Source: Congeria kusceri (lineage: Eukaryota; Mollusca; Bivalvia; Myida; Dreissenidae). From it: a stretch of DNA of 64,000 nucleotides. The stretch spans positions 51,427,516-51,491,515 of the forward strand of contig CM051033.1 in the NCBI GenBank assembly GCA_027627225.1. Direction: 5' to 3'. Position numbers and translations under genes: made by a program. The notes under the pieces are model-generated. The model was given only the letters and a program-made list of their open reading frames with translations. It was not told the DNA's origin and did no database searches. Positions within the stretch are counted from its first letter, which is position 1, and each line of letters starts with the position of its first letter. Positions 1 through 13,319 of the stretch are shown here, one piece after another.

Positions 1-703
1 ATGCAGTAAAAGTTATTATATGCATATATTTATTTTGATATAACAGTATCAGCTAGATATGATACATGTGTCATATATATATCTATAAGACCATCAGACG
101 TGTTCAATTGACATAGCAAAATTGGTGTTCAACTTCAAAATTTTGCCCATGAGCAAATATCGTTTATTGCTGAGAGAATAATAATGAATAACATTATTGA
201 CAAGTCTCTTGAAATACATATTTGGTAGCAATATGAAACAGAGCATAAACTAGTGCTGTAAAATAACGTTCAGAAATATCGAATGAATTGGGATTTTACC
301 TTTAAAAACACTGCATGAGTATTTTAAATATAGCAATCGTTGTAGCAAAGTACAAAATAACATTGCTATATGAAAATTTGCAAAAAATGACCTATATCTA
401 AACGTGCACAAATTCTCAAGTTAAAAGAATGTTAACAACGTACAACATACACTTTAATAACAGAATTGTAACTGTTTCCAAGAAGAGTTCTAGCATTGGC
501 ATACTAAATCTCTATACATCGCAAGGAATGAGTATTAACTGGGTTGCCAGATAACAAAGCCTTGACAAAGAATTTGCATCATCTTCTTTATGACAGATTG
601 CTCTTAAAGAAATTGGTTTCCTGCAGAAAATAAATCTTATTGGTAACTTAAAAATGACATTCTCAAAGAAAACTTAAGTGTTGACGCAAAATCTTTGAGC
701 ATA

Positions 704-1238
704 CTGGTGAAGTACCTAATTCCGGACAGTACTTAAATCCGGACACCTCAGGAAAAGTGTGTTTGTACGATCAAGACCCATACTTCTAAGGCATCAATTG
801 ATGCACACACCTGTCTCATCAATGTATGTCAAGTTTCAACAGAACCAATTGAGTATTTATTCATTAACGTATTATTGTTGTTTCTTTCTTTTCAAATGTA
901 AACATTTGCACGTTGGGGATTAAAATCAAAACAGTATGTCCGATATATAAAGCTTTACAGAGAACAATTTGGAAGTAAATATCAGAACAAGGTAAACAAA
1001 ATAGAAGAACAAGATTACTGACAAACAAGTTGTAATTGAATGTTTATTTATATTCGTTTTATGTTACAGACCTTTTCCTAACACATCATTCCGTGACTTT
1101 AAGATAGCAGATTACACAAAGATTTTGAGCAAAGTTTAATATTAAACCTAACTTATTATGTTTAACTTTATACTTTCGTTTGATGCAATTAACCAGTGGA
1201 ATCGTCCAAAAAGTGTCCGAATTTAGGTACTTCACCGG
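704..1238. mobile_element. TA-flanked MITE (mariner/pogo-like) in left palindrome arm
   Basis: Terminal inverted repeats ctggtgaagtacctaa at 704 and ttaggtacttcaccgg ending at 1238, each flanked by TA (702-703 and 1239-1240). A TA target duplication is typical of the Tc1/mariner superfamily. I see no transposase reading frame. The interior is AT-rich. Confidence 0.6.
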
Positions 1239-1465
1239 TACGTGTATTCAGTAGCATTTGGTAGCCAATAATTCAACTATGGTAAATTCGCTGGAGAAAT
1301 GAACTTTAGAAAATAAAAATTGATGAAAAAAGTCTCAAATTAAACTGTGTACGATTAAGTTTCTCTGGACATGCATTTATTCGCAAACATTTGGTGAACA
1401 CGGTGACAAAACAGAACAGTACCATTAGAACATAACATTGTAACCTGTTGTATCAATGCTAATAT

Positions 1466-1828
1466 CTATGGAGAGACGCCTTTAGCTGAAAAGGGACTTT
1501 CGCTTGATTTGAACCCAGTATTGAACTTTTCCGGAGCATGACTCAAATCAACGGGAATATCTTTCGAGAGACTAAGTTCGCTGGAGAGAAGTTTAATTAT
1601 GATTTGAACATCTTTTCGAGAAAGGCCCAAATCAATGCAAATATCTCTGGAAAGACGCCAGTTCGTTAGAGAGAGGCTTCCGCTTGATTTCCGGTATCTT
1701 ACTCTTACGGAGCGTGGCTTCCAGCATGGACGTGAAGTACGCGAAACACAGCAACATCTGCGCGGACAGGAACAAACACGTGTGCCACTGTTTGGGTATG
1801 GCGTCTGCCGCAGCCAGATTGCAAACAC
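1466..1828 (-). other. Open frame of 120 codons, conserved in both palindrome arms, unrecognised
   Basis: A reading frame of 120 codons whose counterpart in the other arm (12173-12505, 110 codons) stays open despite substitutions and a 30-nt in-frame length difference. The predicted product has degenerate internal repeats (LSRDICIDL, LSKDIPVDL) arising from a roughly 70-bp tandem DNA repeat, and no domain I know. The tandem repeat alone could keep the frame open, so I do not call it a gene. Confidence 0.3.
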
Positions 1829-2539
1829 AAATTAACTACAAATCAAGCAAAAAGTTAGTGGCTGTCTTACCTTGTGGTATTATATAATCTATAAATAAAA
1901 CGTTTACGAATCGTCCGTGATCCGTATTTTTGCGGGGTTAATATTTTTTTGCCGAATTGACCTATTTGACAATACTATGTACTTATAAATAGATTAAGGA
2001 ATCTTCTCGGTTTGTTCCGCGGACACACAGCCGGTTCAAGTGCAGTGTGGGATATTTCAAAAAGTACCGGTTTTCGGGTTGTTACCTGCATTTTCACTTA
2101 TAGGGCCTGACACGGGCTTAAAGTTTGCCAAACCTCAGCTGTATATATGAATGAACAGCATCAATTTTCTGCGGTGAACTCGATGCGAGAAGTTAGGAAA
2201 CTTCATTCATTAACAAAATGACCGTGTGTCATGTTATTGACATATTATATAAATATACATTGAGTAAACAGTTCTATATCGACTTCAATAATAGCACGTA
2301 AACTATCAATATGATCTAGTGCCATATTACAAGAAATTATGCTGGACAACATATTCATCTTGTAGCGAAGAACTAATGTACTATTCTAAATATGCAACGT
2401 TGTGCTCAATATATTTTTGTTTTATATTATCGTACATAGATTCTGCTTATTAAATGGTGACACATGGAAATATCAATGTTGTATGGGGACTATTTAAACT
2501 TAAACGACAAAGGAAAATTACATCTATTGAGTAATATGT

Positions 2540-2965
2540 TAACATGCTAACGGCTAACGTAGCATGATAGCAGGCAAATTCTAAGGGCTAACGTGGCATG
2601 CCAACTGACCAATGCTAACGGCTAACGTAGCGTGCGAACTGGCCAATTCTAACGGCTCACGTAGCATGCTAACAGGCCAATGCTAACGGCTAACGTAGTA
2701 TGCTGACATGCCAATGCTAACGGCTAACTTAGCATGCTAACAGGCCAATGCTAACGGCTAACGTAGCATGCTAACAGGCCAATGCTAACGGCTAACTTAG
2801 CATGCTAACAGGCCAATGCTAACGGCTAACTTAGCATGCTAACAGGCCAATGCTAACGGCTAACGTAGCATGCTAACAGGCTAGTGCTAACGGCTAACAT
2901 GGCATGGTAACAGGCCAATGCTAACGGCTAACGTAGCATGGTAACAGGCCAATGCTAACGAATGT
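2540..2965. repeat. 34-bp minisatellite, left arm
   Basis: About a dozen imperfect tandem copies of a unit of about 34 bp whose core is gctaacaggccaatgctaac followed by ggctaacgtagcat. The unit is itself rich in GCTAAC/GTTAGC. Confidence 0.93.
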
Positions 2966-5514
2966 ATAATTTAACGTTAAACCTCTCACAAAATATAATG
3001 GTGGTCGATATCCGTCGTAAAATGTTGTAGTTTGAATATGGTAATGTCGCAAATTATATTGTTTAAGCCTAAGCATATTGTACATTAAATATTAGAATTA
3101 TGTCAGATCTTGAAATAGGCGCCAGAACCAACATTGTCTGCTTGCGACACTGTGTTTTCAGATTACATAAGCAAGCACGTGCTGTCCAATATTAACCGAC
3201 TATCCTGCAATATATTACCAAAACACGCCGGATATTGGACGGCTACCCGTCTAATATTAAAAGTATGGTACACTGAGAACAATTGGATGGCGTCACAGCA
3301 ATGTTTTAATTATTCTTAAAGGTCATTGTCGGGTTAATGTGTTCGAGCTAGATATATAAAGTATTAGATAAACTGACCGCAACTTATCATTGTGCTTAAA
3401 TGTGTTTTCCTCTTAGGAAAATTAAAGACCTACTGAAGAACATAATTATATGGTCATTCGAGAAGATGTAATAATACATATGGTTCGTAGTGGACATAAC
3501 TACATGCATAATACTCATTAAACACAATAAATTGCTTACATACGGTTCACATTCTGATTTTTTTTTAAATAGATAGCACGGTACAAGATGTATAATTTAA
3601 CTCTTATTTATGTTTTCTTTCATTACATTCAGACAAACATAAATTATTTAAATTCTAACTCATATTCATTTAGATGAATGCAGACAAACACGTATTTTGA
3701 AAGGCATGGCTTGGGCAAGCATTTTACTATATCGCCCGTATAACACACGCAAACACATGAACACAAACATATGCAAACAATACATGTATGTGGCAGGTAT
3801 ATTCTAATTTATCCACAGCACATTTATTAAAACGAACAGCACAGCTTTTTCGAATACATTAAAATCCCATATAAGTGCATACAGTGACATATAACTTAGC
3901 TTGAATATGTGCTGCTTGTTTATTACCACCAATTAAGAGAAGTGCGCATATTTGTTAACGGGCACTTCGTACATGAATCATTGATACGAACGGATTCGCG
4001 TAAAACTGCGAGCGGGATACGCAACCTCACTGGTCATTCTATTTCTTTCTCTATCATTTTTATATTGATGCCAGGAGGACGTGCGAAGACCCATGACTCA
4101 AGATCTTTATAAAGGTGCCTTCATCACCTCCCGAATCCCCTAATACAACTTTTAATCAAGAACCAACAAATATGCAGCTAATACTAAAGCGAAAATAATC
4201 GGCATAAAGTCAACAATAAATTGAACGAAAACCAGGAAACATTTGATACAAGTAATTTTAAAAGATATACTGTATGCACTTTATAAATTAAGAACGAACA
4301 GAAAATGTACGGACTGTAGTCACGAGATATATACATCGATATCTTTAATATAACTGAAATATAACTGGATGACAAATAATCTGGAAATATAGAAAACACT
4401 GTTAAACACATACATAACTATGCAGGGTTGGGTGGGTGGGAATAAAGAGATGTTCGTTTTAGCTTGCCGACAGCTCGAATTATTTCAGATGTAAAAATCT
4501 GCACGAGATTTTTGTGCTTTAGCTCTGATTGGTCAGTCTTTTTATAAACTGACCAAACCTCTTTACTACCTCATTACACGGCACACAAAAAACAATCGAA
4601 TGATACTAAATATATGTTAGCAATGTAAACATGACTATTATCTCGTACTTAACGTTAGTACAGTCACTGTTATCGAGAATCTTCCGTGGCGTTGGAAAAT
4701 TGGCTAAGGGGGATAATCAGGACCAAGTAAACGCACTGATGAAAATAGCGTTTCGTTTTGAAGTGTTTAGTTTAATCAATACGTGTACTTAAGTCTATTT
4801 TTTCTGCGTTTGTAAATTAAAGATGACCTTTTTTTCCCAAAACTCCAAAACAGTACTAATATTCATCTTGAATGCCATTTGTACCGATAAATAGCTGACA
4901 GAAGCAACTTCATTGTGCGCAATGAGACGATAATAATCTCCGATATCAACGCACTCAGAAAAATATATGTGTTTTTAACTTGTATTTTGCAACTGAACAC
5001 GCCTTATAGCATTGTGTTAATATGTTACGATTCAATGCTATAACATTGGTGATAATAGCAGTATGTCAAAATTAGATCTATTTGTCACGTGTTCTAGTTT
5101 CTACAATTATCATATAACTCAGAGGAAAGGCCTTCATACTTTGCGCTATTTTACAAGTTCATAAATATCCTTTATTTTCATATAATTCCTAAAAATCATA
5201 ATTATTTGATACATCGCAGTATGCGCGCGCATCGATTATTTCCCTTGTATAGCCCATCCTAATAATGTGTTTTTGTTCTGTGTAACTGGTGAACTGACAC
5301 TTTAATCACGTGGCCATCAATGTCTTCTATCTGTTCCTAACAAAGTCTGCATACCGCGACATTGTTCTAAAGAGAGACGGTATTTATCTTTAGTTTCGCC
5401 TTGCTTTAGCTCTAATCGAGATCGAATAGGAATACGCGAGGATGTTTTGTGTACTTAGGAACGATTTTGTATGTTTGTGGCATGTGGTTCATCAGAATAA
5501 ATCATCATCTGTGT

Positions 5515-6145
5515 GCATGTTTGTGGCATTTGATTCATAAGCAAGTGCCATCATATTTTATCTGGTTACAGCATTTGGTTCATCAGCAAGTGCCATCATC
5601 TTTTTATCTGTTTACAACATTTGCTTCATCAGCATGTGTTATCATCTTTTATCTGTTTACAACATTTGGTTCATCAGCATGTGTCATCATCTTTTATCTG
5701 TTTACAGCATTTGGTTCATCAGCATGTGTCATCATCTTTTATCTGTTTACAGCATTTGGTTTATCAGCAAGTGCCATCATCTTTGATCTGTTTACAGCAT
5801 TAGATTCATAAGCAAGTGTCTTCATATATTATCTGTTACAGCATTTGATTAATAAAATAGTGTCATCATCTTTTATCTGTTTACAGCATTTGGTTTATCG
5901 GCAAGTGGCATCATCTTTTATCTGTTTACAGCATTTGATTCATAAGCAAGTGTCACTCTCTTTTATCTGTTTACATCATTTGGTTCATCAGCAAGTATCA
6001 TCATCTTTTATCTGTTTACAGCATGTGATTTATAAGCAAGTGTCATCATCTTTAATCTGTTTACAGCATTTGATTCATAATCAAGTGTCATTATTTTATC
6101 CGTTTACAGCATTTGGTTCATCAGCAAGTGTCATCATATGTGTCT
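5515..6145. repeat. 45-bp minisatellite, left arm
   Basis: Tandem units of about 45 bp with core catcatcttttatctgttta followed by cagcatttggttcatcagcaagtg. The period is divisible by three, so several overlapping frames look like repetitive proteins (HQHVSSSFICLQHLV). These are not genes. Confidence 0.93.
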
Positions 6146-6873
6146 TTTTAAACATCGTCCATGTGTGATATTATATGAGAAAACAAGTCAACGATTAACA
6201 TGAGCGCACTAAAATATACAGTCATGTATTCAGAAAAGCGATAAACATCTCAGATGCCAATACATGTACGTCTAAACCTCCTACTTCCAGTTTAAGTAAT
6301 TGAAAGAAAGATTGTATACTTCTTTGAGTTTTATTTGGTTATTTTCACCAATGTTCCATTTGCAGTACTCATTTATGACATTTAATTTAATGCGTCTCCT
6401 ATCGTGCATGTTAAATGCACATAGTAATTACGACACATCCTCATTGTATAGTCACATGGCATTAACAAGCTTATAAACCACGAAATGAATAATTGTACAG
6501 ATATCTGTCAGTAATTAATATTCTTGTCCACAACCTTGCAATTATTTCCACATGCGGACTTGAGATTGAGTCATGAGCGTTCACGCTGATTCAAAAGTGA
6601 TTACATGCTGAGTAGGTATTCGATGACATTATGTTGTTGAAACATAAACTTGGTGAAGTATGTCACATCGGCAAACAGTGAATCGTAGTTTTGTCAATTA
6701 ATGTTTACACCAGGATAATAATGTGTTAAATTGTAGTAAATAATTGTATGCTCATTGTTTGTCTGCTATGGCTCGATTGCGATATTTGATATATTTCATC
6801 TTAGTTAACATCACTTGTTTCAGGAGCGGTGTGGCTGTAGTGTTCAGCTGTATATTGGCCACGTGTTCTGCAG

Positions 6874-6923
6874 ATTACAGTTGTGTGTGCAGCTACAAAG
6901 TGGAAATACCAGTTCATGAACAG
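6874..6923 (+). pseudogene. Orphan exon 2 of the C-type lectin gene family
   Basis: A 50-nt exon flanked by a cag acceptor (6871-6873) and a GT donor (from 6924). It has the same length, phase and near-identical sequence as exon 2 of the minus-strand lectin gene (20127-20176), encoding YSCVCSYKVEIPVHEQ against YNCVCNYKVELPVHAQ. The similarity extends a little upstream (tggccacgtgtt). No partner exon for the following domain is visible nearby, because the sequence enters a microsatellite and then the right palindrome arm. I read it as an isolated duplicated exon. It could belong to a gene whose other exons were lost at the palindrome centre. Confidence 0.75.
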
Positions 6924-6966
6924 GTGGTCGTATTAAGTTAAGATAATAAATATATCCAATTAGCCT

Positions 6967-6970
6967 ATGC

Positions 6971-7009
<39 letters not shown>

Positions 7010-7130
7010 CACTCACTCACTCACTCACTCACTCACTCACTCACTCACTCACTCACTCACTCACTCAACCACTCACTAACTCACTCACTCACTCACTCAC
7101 TCACTCACTTACTTACTTACTTACTTACAC
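6967..7130. repeat. (ACTT)n/(ACTC)n microsatellite
   Basis: Blocks of ACTT, then ACTC, then ACTT again at the palindrome centre. The open reading frame rich in Leu-Thr-Tyr and Leu-Thr-His-Ser across it is only the repeat being translated. Confidence 0.97.
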
Positions 7131-7837
7131 ACTGAACACTACAGCCACACCGCTCCGGAAACAAGTGATGTTAACTAAGATGAAATATATCAAATAAAGC
7201 AATCGAGCCATAGCAGACAAACAATGAGCATACAATTATTTACTACAATTTAACACATTATTATACTGGTGTAAACATTAATTGACAAAACTACGATTCA
7301 CTGTTTGCCGATGTGACATACTTTACCAAGTTTATGTTTCAACAACATAATGTCATCGAATACCTACTCAGCATGTAATTACTTTTGAATCAGCGTGAAC
7401 GCTCATGACTCAATCTCAAGTCCGCATGTGGAAATAATTGCAAGGTTGTGGACAAGAATATTCATTACTGACAGATATCTGTACAATTATTCATTTCGTG
7501 GTTTGTAAGCTTGTTAATGCCATGTGACTATACAATGAGGATGTGTCGTAATTACTATGTGCATTAAACATGCACGATAGGAGACTCATTAAATTAAATG
7601 TCATAAATGAGTACTGAAAATGGAACATTGGTGAAAATAAGCAAATTAAACTCAAACAAGTATACAATCTTTCTTTCAATTACTTAAACTGGGAGTAGAA
7701 GGTTAGGACGTACATGTATTGGCATCTGAGATGTGTATCGCTTTTCTGAATACATGACTGTATATTTTAGTGCGCTCATGTTAATCGTAGACTTGTTTTT
7801 TCATATAATAAAACACATTGACGATGTTTCCAAAGAC

Positions 7838-8460
7838 AAATATGATGACACATGCTGATGAACCAAATGCTGTGAACTGATAAAAGATGATGACACTTTA
7901 TTATGAATCAAATGCTGTAAATAGATAAAAGATGATGACACTTGCTTATAAATCACATGCTGTAAACAGATAATAGATGATGACACTTGCTGATGAACCA
8001 AATGATGTAAACAGATAAAAGAGGGTGACACTTACTTATGAATCAAATGCTGTAAACAGATAAAAATTGATGACACTTGCTGATGAACCAAATGCTGTAA
8101 ACAGATAAAATATGATGACACTATTTTATGAATCAAATGCTGAAAACAGATAATATATGATGACACTTGCTTATGAATCTAATGCTGTAAACAGATCAAA
8201 GATGATGGCACTTGCTGATAAACCAAATGCTGTAAACAGATAAAAGATGATGACACATGCTGAAGAACCAAATGCTGTAAACAGATAAAAGATGATGACA
8301 CATGCTGATGAACCAAATGTTGTAAACAGATAAAAGATGATGACACATGCTGATGAACCAAATGTTGTAAACGGATAAAAGATGATGGCACTTGCTGATG
8401 TACCAAATGCTGTAACCAGATAAAATATGATGGCACTTGCTTATGAATCAAATGCTACAA
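7838..8460. repeat. 45-bp minisatellite, right arm (inverted)
   Basis: Inverted partner of the array at 5515-6145, with a different order of variants. The long open frames on the minus strand are translations of the repeat. Confidence 0.93.
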
Positions 8461-11089
8461 ACATGAACACAGATGATGAATTATCCTGATGAACCACATG
8501 CCACAAACATACAAAATCGTACCTAAGTACACAAAACATCCTCGCGTATTCCTATTCGATCTTGATTAGGGCTAAAGCATGGCGAAACTAAAGCTAAATA
8601 CCGTCTCTCTTTAGAACAATGTCGCGGTATGGATACTTTGTTAGGAACAGAAAGAAAACATTGATGGCCACGTGATTAAATGTGTCAGTTCACCAGTTAC
8701 ACAAAACAAAAACACATTATTAGGACGGGTTTATACAAGAGAAATAATCGATGCGCGCGCATACTGCGATGTATCAAATAATTATGCTTTTCAGGAATTA
8801 TATGAAAATAAAGGATATTTATGAATGTGTTAAATAGCGCAAAGTATGAAGGCCTTTCCTCTGAGATATATGATAATTGTAGACACTAGAACACGTGACA
8901 AATAGATCTAATTTTGACATACTGCTATTATCACCAATGTTATAGCATTGAATCGTAACATATTAACACAATGCTATAAGGCGTGTTCAGTTGTAACCAT
9001 GGGGTACATGGTCTCTAAACGTCACACATGAACCACATGGTTCTAAAATACAAGTTAAAAAACACATATATTTTTCTGAGTACGTTAATATCGGATATTA
9101 TTTTTGTCTCATTGCGCACAATGAAGTTGCTGCTGTCAGCTATTTACCGGTACAAATGGCATTCAAGATGAATATTAGATTATATAATATATAAATATAT
9201 ATATAATAATATATAATGGAGTTTTTGGGAAAAAAAAGGAATTCTTTAATTTACAACGCAGAAAAAATAGACTAAGTTCACGTATTGATTAAACTAAACA
9301 CTTCAAAACGAAACGCTATTTTCTTCAGTGCGTTAACTTGGTCCTCTATATCCCCCTTAGCCAATTTTCCAACGCCACGGACAATTCTCGATAACATTGA
9401 CTTTAATAATGTAAAGTACGAGATAACAGTCATGTTTACATTGCTAACATATATTTAGTATCGTTCGATTGTTCTTTGTGTGCTGTGTAATGAGATAGTA
9501 AACGAACATCTTTTTATTCCACCACCCAACCCTGCATAGTTATGTATGTGTTTAACATTGTTTTCTATATTTCCAGATTATTTGTCATCCATTAGTTGGT
9601 GTTGAGGACGGGGACTGGTAGTGGATGCCTGTATAACGCCGATAGTGCGATATTTTGTAGCTAGAGTATTATCATTCTTATCATGTATATTTCAGTTATA
9701 TTAAAGATATCGATGTATATATCTCGTGACTACAGTCTGTACATTTTCTGTCCGTTATTAATTTATAAAGTGCATACAGTATATCTTTTAAAATAACTTT
9801 TATCAAAATTTTCCTGGTTTTCGTTCAATTTATTGATGTCGACTTTATGCCGATTATTTTCGCTTTAGTATTAGCTGCATATTTGTTGGTTCTTGATTTA
9901 AAGTTGTATTAGGGGATTCCGGAGTTGATGAAGGCACCTTTATAAAGATAGAGCCAGAGGTCTTCGCACGTCCTCCTGGCATCAATATAAAAATGAAAGA
10001 GAAAGAACTAGAATAACCAGTGAGGTTGCGTATCCCGCTCGCAGTTTTACGCGAATCCGTTCGTATCAATGATTCATGTACGAAGTGCCCGTTAACAAAT
10101 ATGCGCACTTCTCTTAATTGGTGGTAATAAACAAGCAGCACATATTCAAGCTAAGTTATATGTCACTGTATGCACTTATATGGGATTTTAATGTATTGGA
10201 AAAAGCTGTGCTGTTCGTTTTAATAAATTTTTGCTGTGGATGAATCAGAATATACCTGCCACATACATATATTGTTTGCATGTGTATGTGTTCATGTGTT
10301 TGCGTGTGTTAGACGGGCGATATAGTAAAATGCATGCCCAAGCCATACCTTTCAAAATACGTGTTTGTCTTCATTCATCTAATGAATATGAGTTAGAAAT
10401 TAAATAATTTATGTGTGTCTGAATGTAATGAAAGAAAACATAAATACGAGTTAAATTATACATCTTGTACCGTGATATCTATTTTTTTTTAAATCAGAAT
10501 GTGAACCATATGTAAGCAATTTATTGTGTTTAATCAGTATTATGCATGTAGTTATGTCCTATACGCACCATATGTATTGTTACATCTTCTCGAATGACCA
10601 TATAATTATGTTCTTCAGTAGGCCTTTAATTTTCCAAAGAGGAAAACACATTTAAGCAACATGATAAGTTGCGGTCAGTTTATCTGACACTTTATATATG
10701 TAGCTCGAACACATTAACCCGACACTGACCTGTATGACTAATTAAAACATTGCGGTGACGCCATCCAATTGTTCTCAGTGTACCAATACTAATTTTAATA
10801 TTAGACGGGTAGCCGTCCAATATCCGGCGTGTTTTGGTAAGATATTGGCGTGTAGTCGGTTAATATTGGACAGCGCGTGCTTGCTAAGGTAATCTGAAAA
10901 CACAGTGTCGCAAGCAGACAATGTTGGTTCTGGCGCCTATTTCAAGATATGATATAATTCTAATATTTAATGTACAATATGCTTAGGCTTAAACAATATA
11001 ATTTGCGACATTACCATATTCAAACTACAACATTTTACGACGATATCGACCACAATTATATTTTGTGAGAGGTTTAACGTTAAATTAAA

Positions 11090-11445
11090 CATTCGTTAGC
11101 ATTGGCCTGTTACCATGCTACGTTAGCCGTTAGCATTGGCCTGTTACCATGCCATGTTAGCCGTTAGCACTAGCCTGTTAGCATGCTACGTTAGCCGTTA
11201 GCATTGGCCTGTTAGCATGCTAAGTTAGCCGTTAGCATTGGTATGCTAGCATACTACGTGAGCCGTTAGCATTGGCCTGTTAGTATGCTATGTTAGCCGT
11301 TAGCATTGGCCAGTTGGCATGCTACGTTAGCCGTTAGCATTGGTCAGTTGGCATGCCACGTTAGCCGTTAGCATTGGCATGTCAGCATACTACGTTAGCC
11401 CTTAGCATTGGCCTGCTAGCATGCTACGTTAGCCGTTAGCATGTT
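11090..11445. repeat. 34-bp minisatellite, right arm (inverted)
   Basis: Reverse-complement array of the same unit (core gttagcattggcctgttagc). It has fewer copies than the left arm and a different variant order, so copy number changed after the inverted duplication. Confidence 0.93.
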
Positions 11446-12172
11446 AACATATTACTCAATAGATGTAATTTTCCTTTGTCGTTTAAGTTTAAATAGTCCC
11501 CATACAACATTGATATTTCCATGTGTCACCATTGAATAAGCAGAATCTATGTACGATAATATAAAACAAAATTATATTGAGCACAACGTTGCATATTTAG
11601 AATAGTACATTAGTTCTTCGCTACAAGATGAATATGTTGTCCAACATAATATCTTGTAATATGGCACTAGATCATATTGATAGTTTACGTGCTATTATTG
11701 AAATCGATATAGAACTGTTTACTCAATGTATATTTATATAATATGTCATATCACATAACATGACACACGGTCATTAGGTTAATGAATGAAGTTTCCTAAC
11801 TTCTCGCATCGAGTTCACCGCAGAAAATTGCGAGTTCACATGAGGCTGTTCATTCATATATACAGCTGAGGTTTGGCAAACTTTAAGCCCGTGTCAGGCC
11901 CTATAAGTGAAAACGCAGGTAACAACCCGAAAACCGGTACTTTTTGAAATATCCCACACTGCACTTGAACCGGCTGTGTGTCCGCGGAACAAACCGAGAA
12001 GATTCCTTAATCTATTTATAAGTACATAATATTGTCAAATAGGTCAATTTGGCAAAAATATTAACCCGCAAAAATACGGATCACGGACGATTCGTAAACG
12101 TTTTATTTATAGATAATATAATACCACAAGGTAATACAGCCACTAACCTTTTGCTTGATTTGTAGTTAATTT

Positions 12173-12505
12173 GTGTTTGCAATCTGGGTGCGGCCGACGC
12201 CATACCCAAGCAGTGGCACACGTTTCTCGCGTACTTCACGTCCATGCTGGAAGCCACGCTCCGTAAGTGGTAGATACCGGAAATCAAGCGGAAGTCTCTC
12301 TCCAACTAACTGGCGCCTTTCCAGAGATATTTGCATTGATTTGGGCTTTTCTCGAAAAGATGTTCAAATCATGATTAAACTTCTCTCCAGCGAACTTAGT
12401 CTCTCCAAAGATATTCCCGTTGATTTGAGTCATGCTCCGGAAAAGTTCCATACTGGGTTCAAATCAAGCGAAAGTCCCTTTCCATCTAAAGGCGTCTCCC
12501 CTTAG
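12173..12505 (+). other. Right-arm partner of the unrecognised conserved open frame
   Basis: Counterpart of 1466-1828 with the same start, the same C-terminal residues (KGVSP) and a ten-codon in-frame deletion near residue 18. There is no recognisable domain, signal peptide or splice context. Confidence 0.3.
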
Positions 12506-12725
12506 ATATTAGCATTGATACAACAGGTTACAATTGTATGTTCTAACGGTACTGTTCTGTTTTGTCACCGTGTTCACCAAATGTTTGCGAATTAATGCAT
12601 GTCCAGAGAAACTTAATCGTACACAGTTTATTTGAGAAATTGTTTATATCATATTTAAACTTCATTTCTCCAGCGAATTTAACATAGTTGAATTATTGGT
12701 TACAAAATGCTACTGAATACACGTA

Positions 12726-13319
12726 CCGGTGATGTACATAAATTCGGACACTGTTTGGACGATTTCACTGGTTAATTGCATCAAACGAAAATATAAAGTT
12801 AAACATAATATGTTATGTTTAATCTTAATCTTTGGTCGAAATCTTCGTGTAATCTGCTATCTTAAATTCACGGAATGATGTGTTAGGAAAAGGTCTGTAT
12901 CACATATCGAAATACAGCTTGAGAAATCCGGACACTTTTAAAAAATATGTTTTATTAAAAACAAAACGAATATAAATAAACATTCAATTACAACTTGTTT
13001 GTCAGTAATCTTGTTCTTCTATTTTGTTTACCTTGTTCTGATATTTACTTCCAAATTGTTCTCTGTAAAGCTTTATATATCAGACATACTGTGTTGATTT
13101 TAATCCCCAACGTGCAAATGTTTACATTTGAAAAGAAAGAAACAACAATAATACGTTAATGAATTCATACTCGATTGATTCTGTTGAAACTTGACATACA
13201 TTGATGAGACAGGTGTGTGCATCAATTGATGCCTTAGAAGTATGGGTCTTGATCGTACAAACACATTTTTCCTGAGGTGTCCGGATTTAAGTACAGTCCG
13301 GATTTAGGTAGTTCACCAG
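12726..13319. mobile_element. Second copy of the TA-flanked MITE in right palindrome arm
   Basis: Inverted counterpart of 704-1238, again bordered by TA (12724-12725 and 13320-13321), with weaker terminal repeats (ccggtgatgtacataaat and gatttaggtagttcaccag). It was probably inserted before the inverted duplication, because it occupies the matching place in each arm. Confidence 0.58.

Larger units (their letters stand above)
1..6847 (+). repeat. Left arm of a large imperfect palindrome
   Basis: This arm reads as the reverse complement of 7132-14149. Base 1 pairs with about 14149 and base 6847 with 7132. The arms are clearly related but not identical: in one stretch of about 120 bp near 300-420 I count roughly eight differences by eye, and minisatellite copy numbers differ. 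The left arm may continue past the window start. It contains no gene I recognise, only minisatellites, a MITE and AT-rich sequence. Confidence 0.93.
6848..7131. other. Palindrome spacer with orphan lectin exon and microsatellite
   Basis: This 284-bp centre is not shared between the arms. Its left half contains an exon homologous to exon 2 of the lectin gene at 14594-20394. Its right half is a tetranucleotide microsatellite. Confidence 0.85.

Noticed and set aside
3909..4112. Frame MLLVYYHQLREV… and its partner at 9854-10141
   Set aside because: Present in both palindrome arms, but the ends differ in frame and length, there is no domain, and no splice context.
6967..7197. Leu/Thr/Tyr/Ser-repeat protein
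   Set aside because: Translation of the ACTT/ACTC microsatellite.
5449..8451. Repetitive protein frames (HQHVSSSFICLQHLV repeats)
   Set aside because: They are translations of a 45-bp minisatellite and are open in several frames at once.
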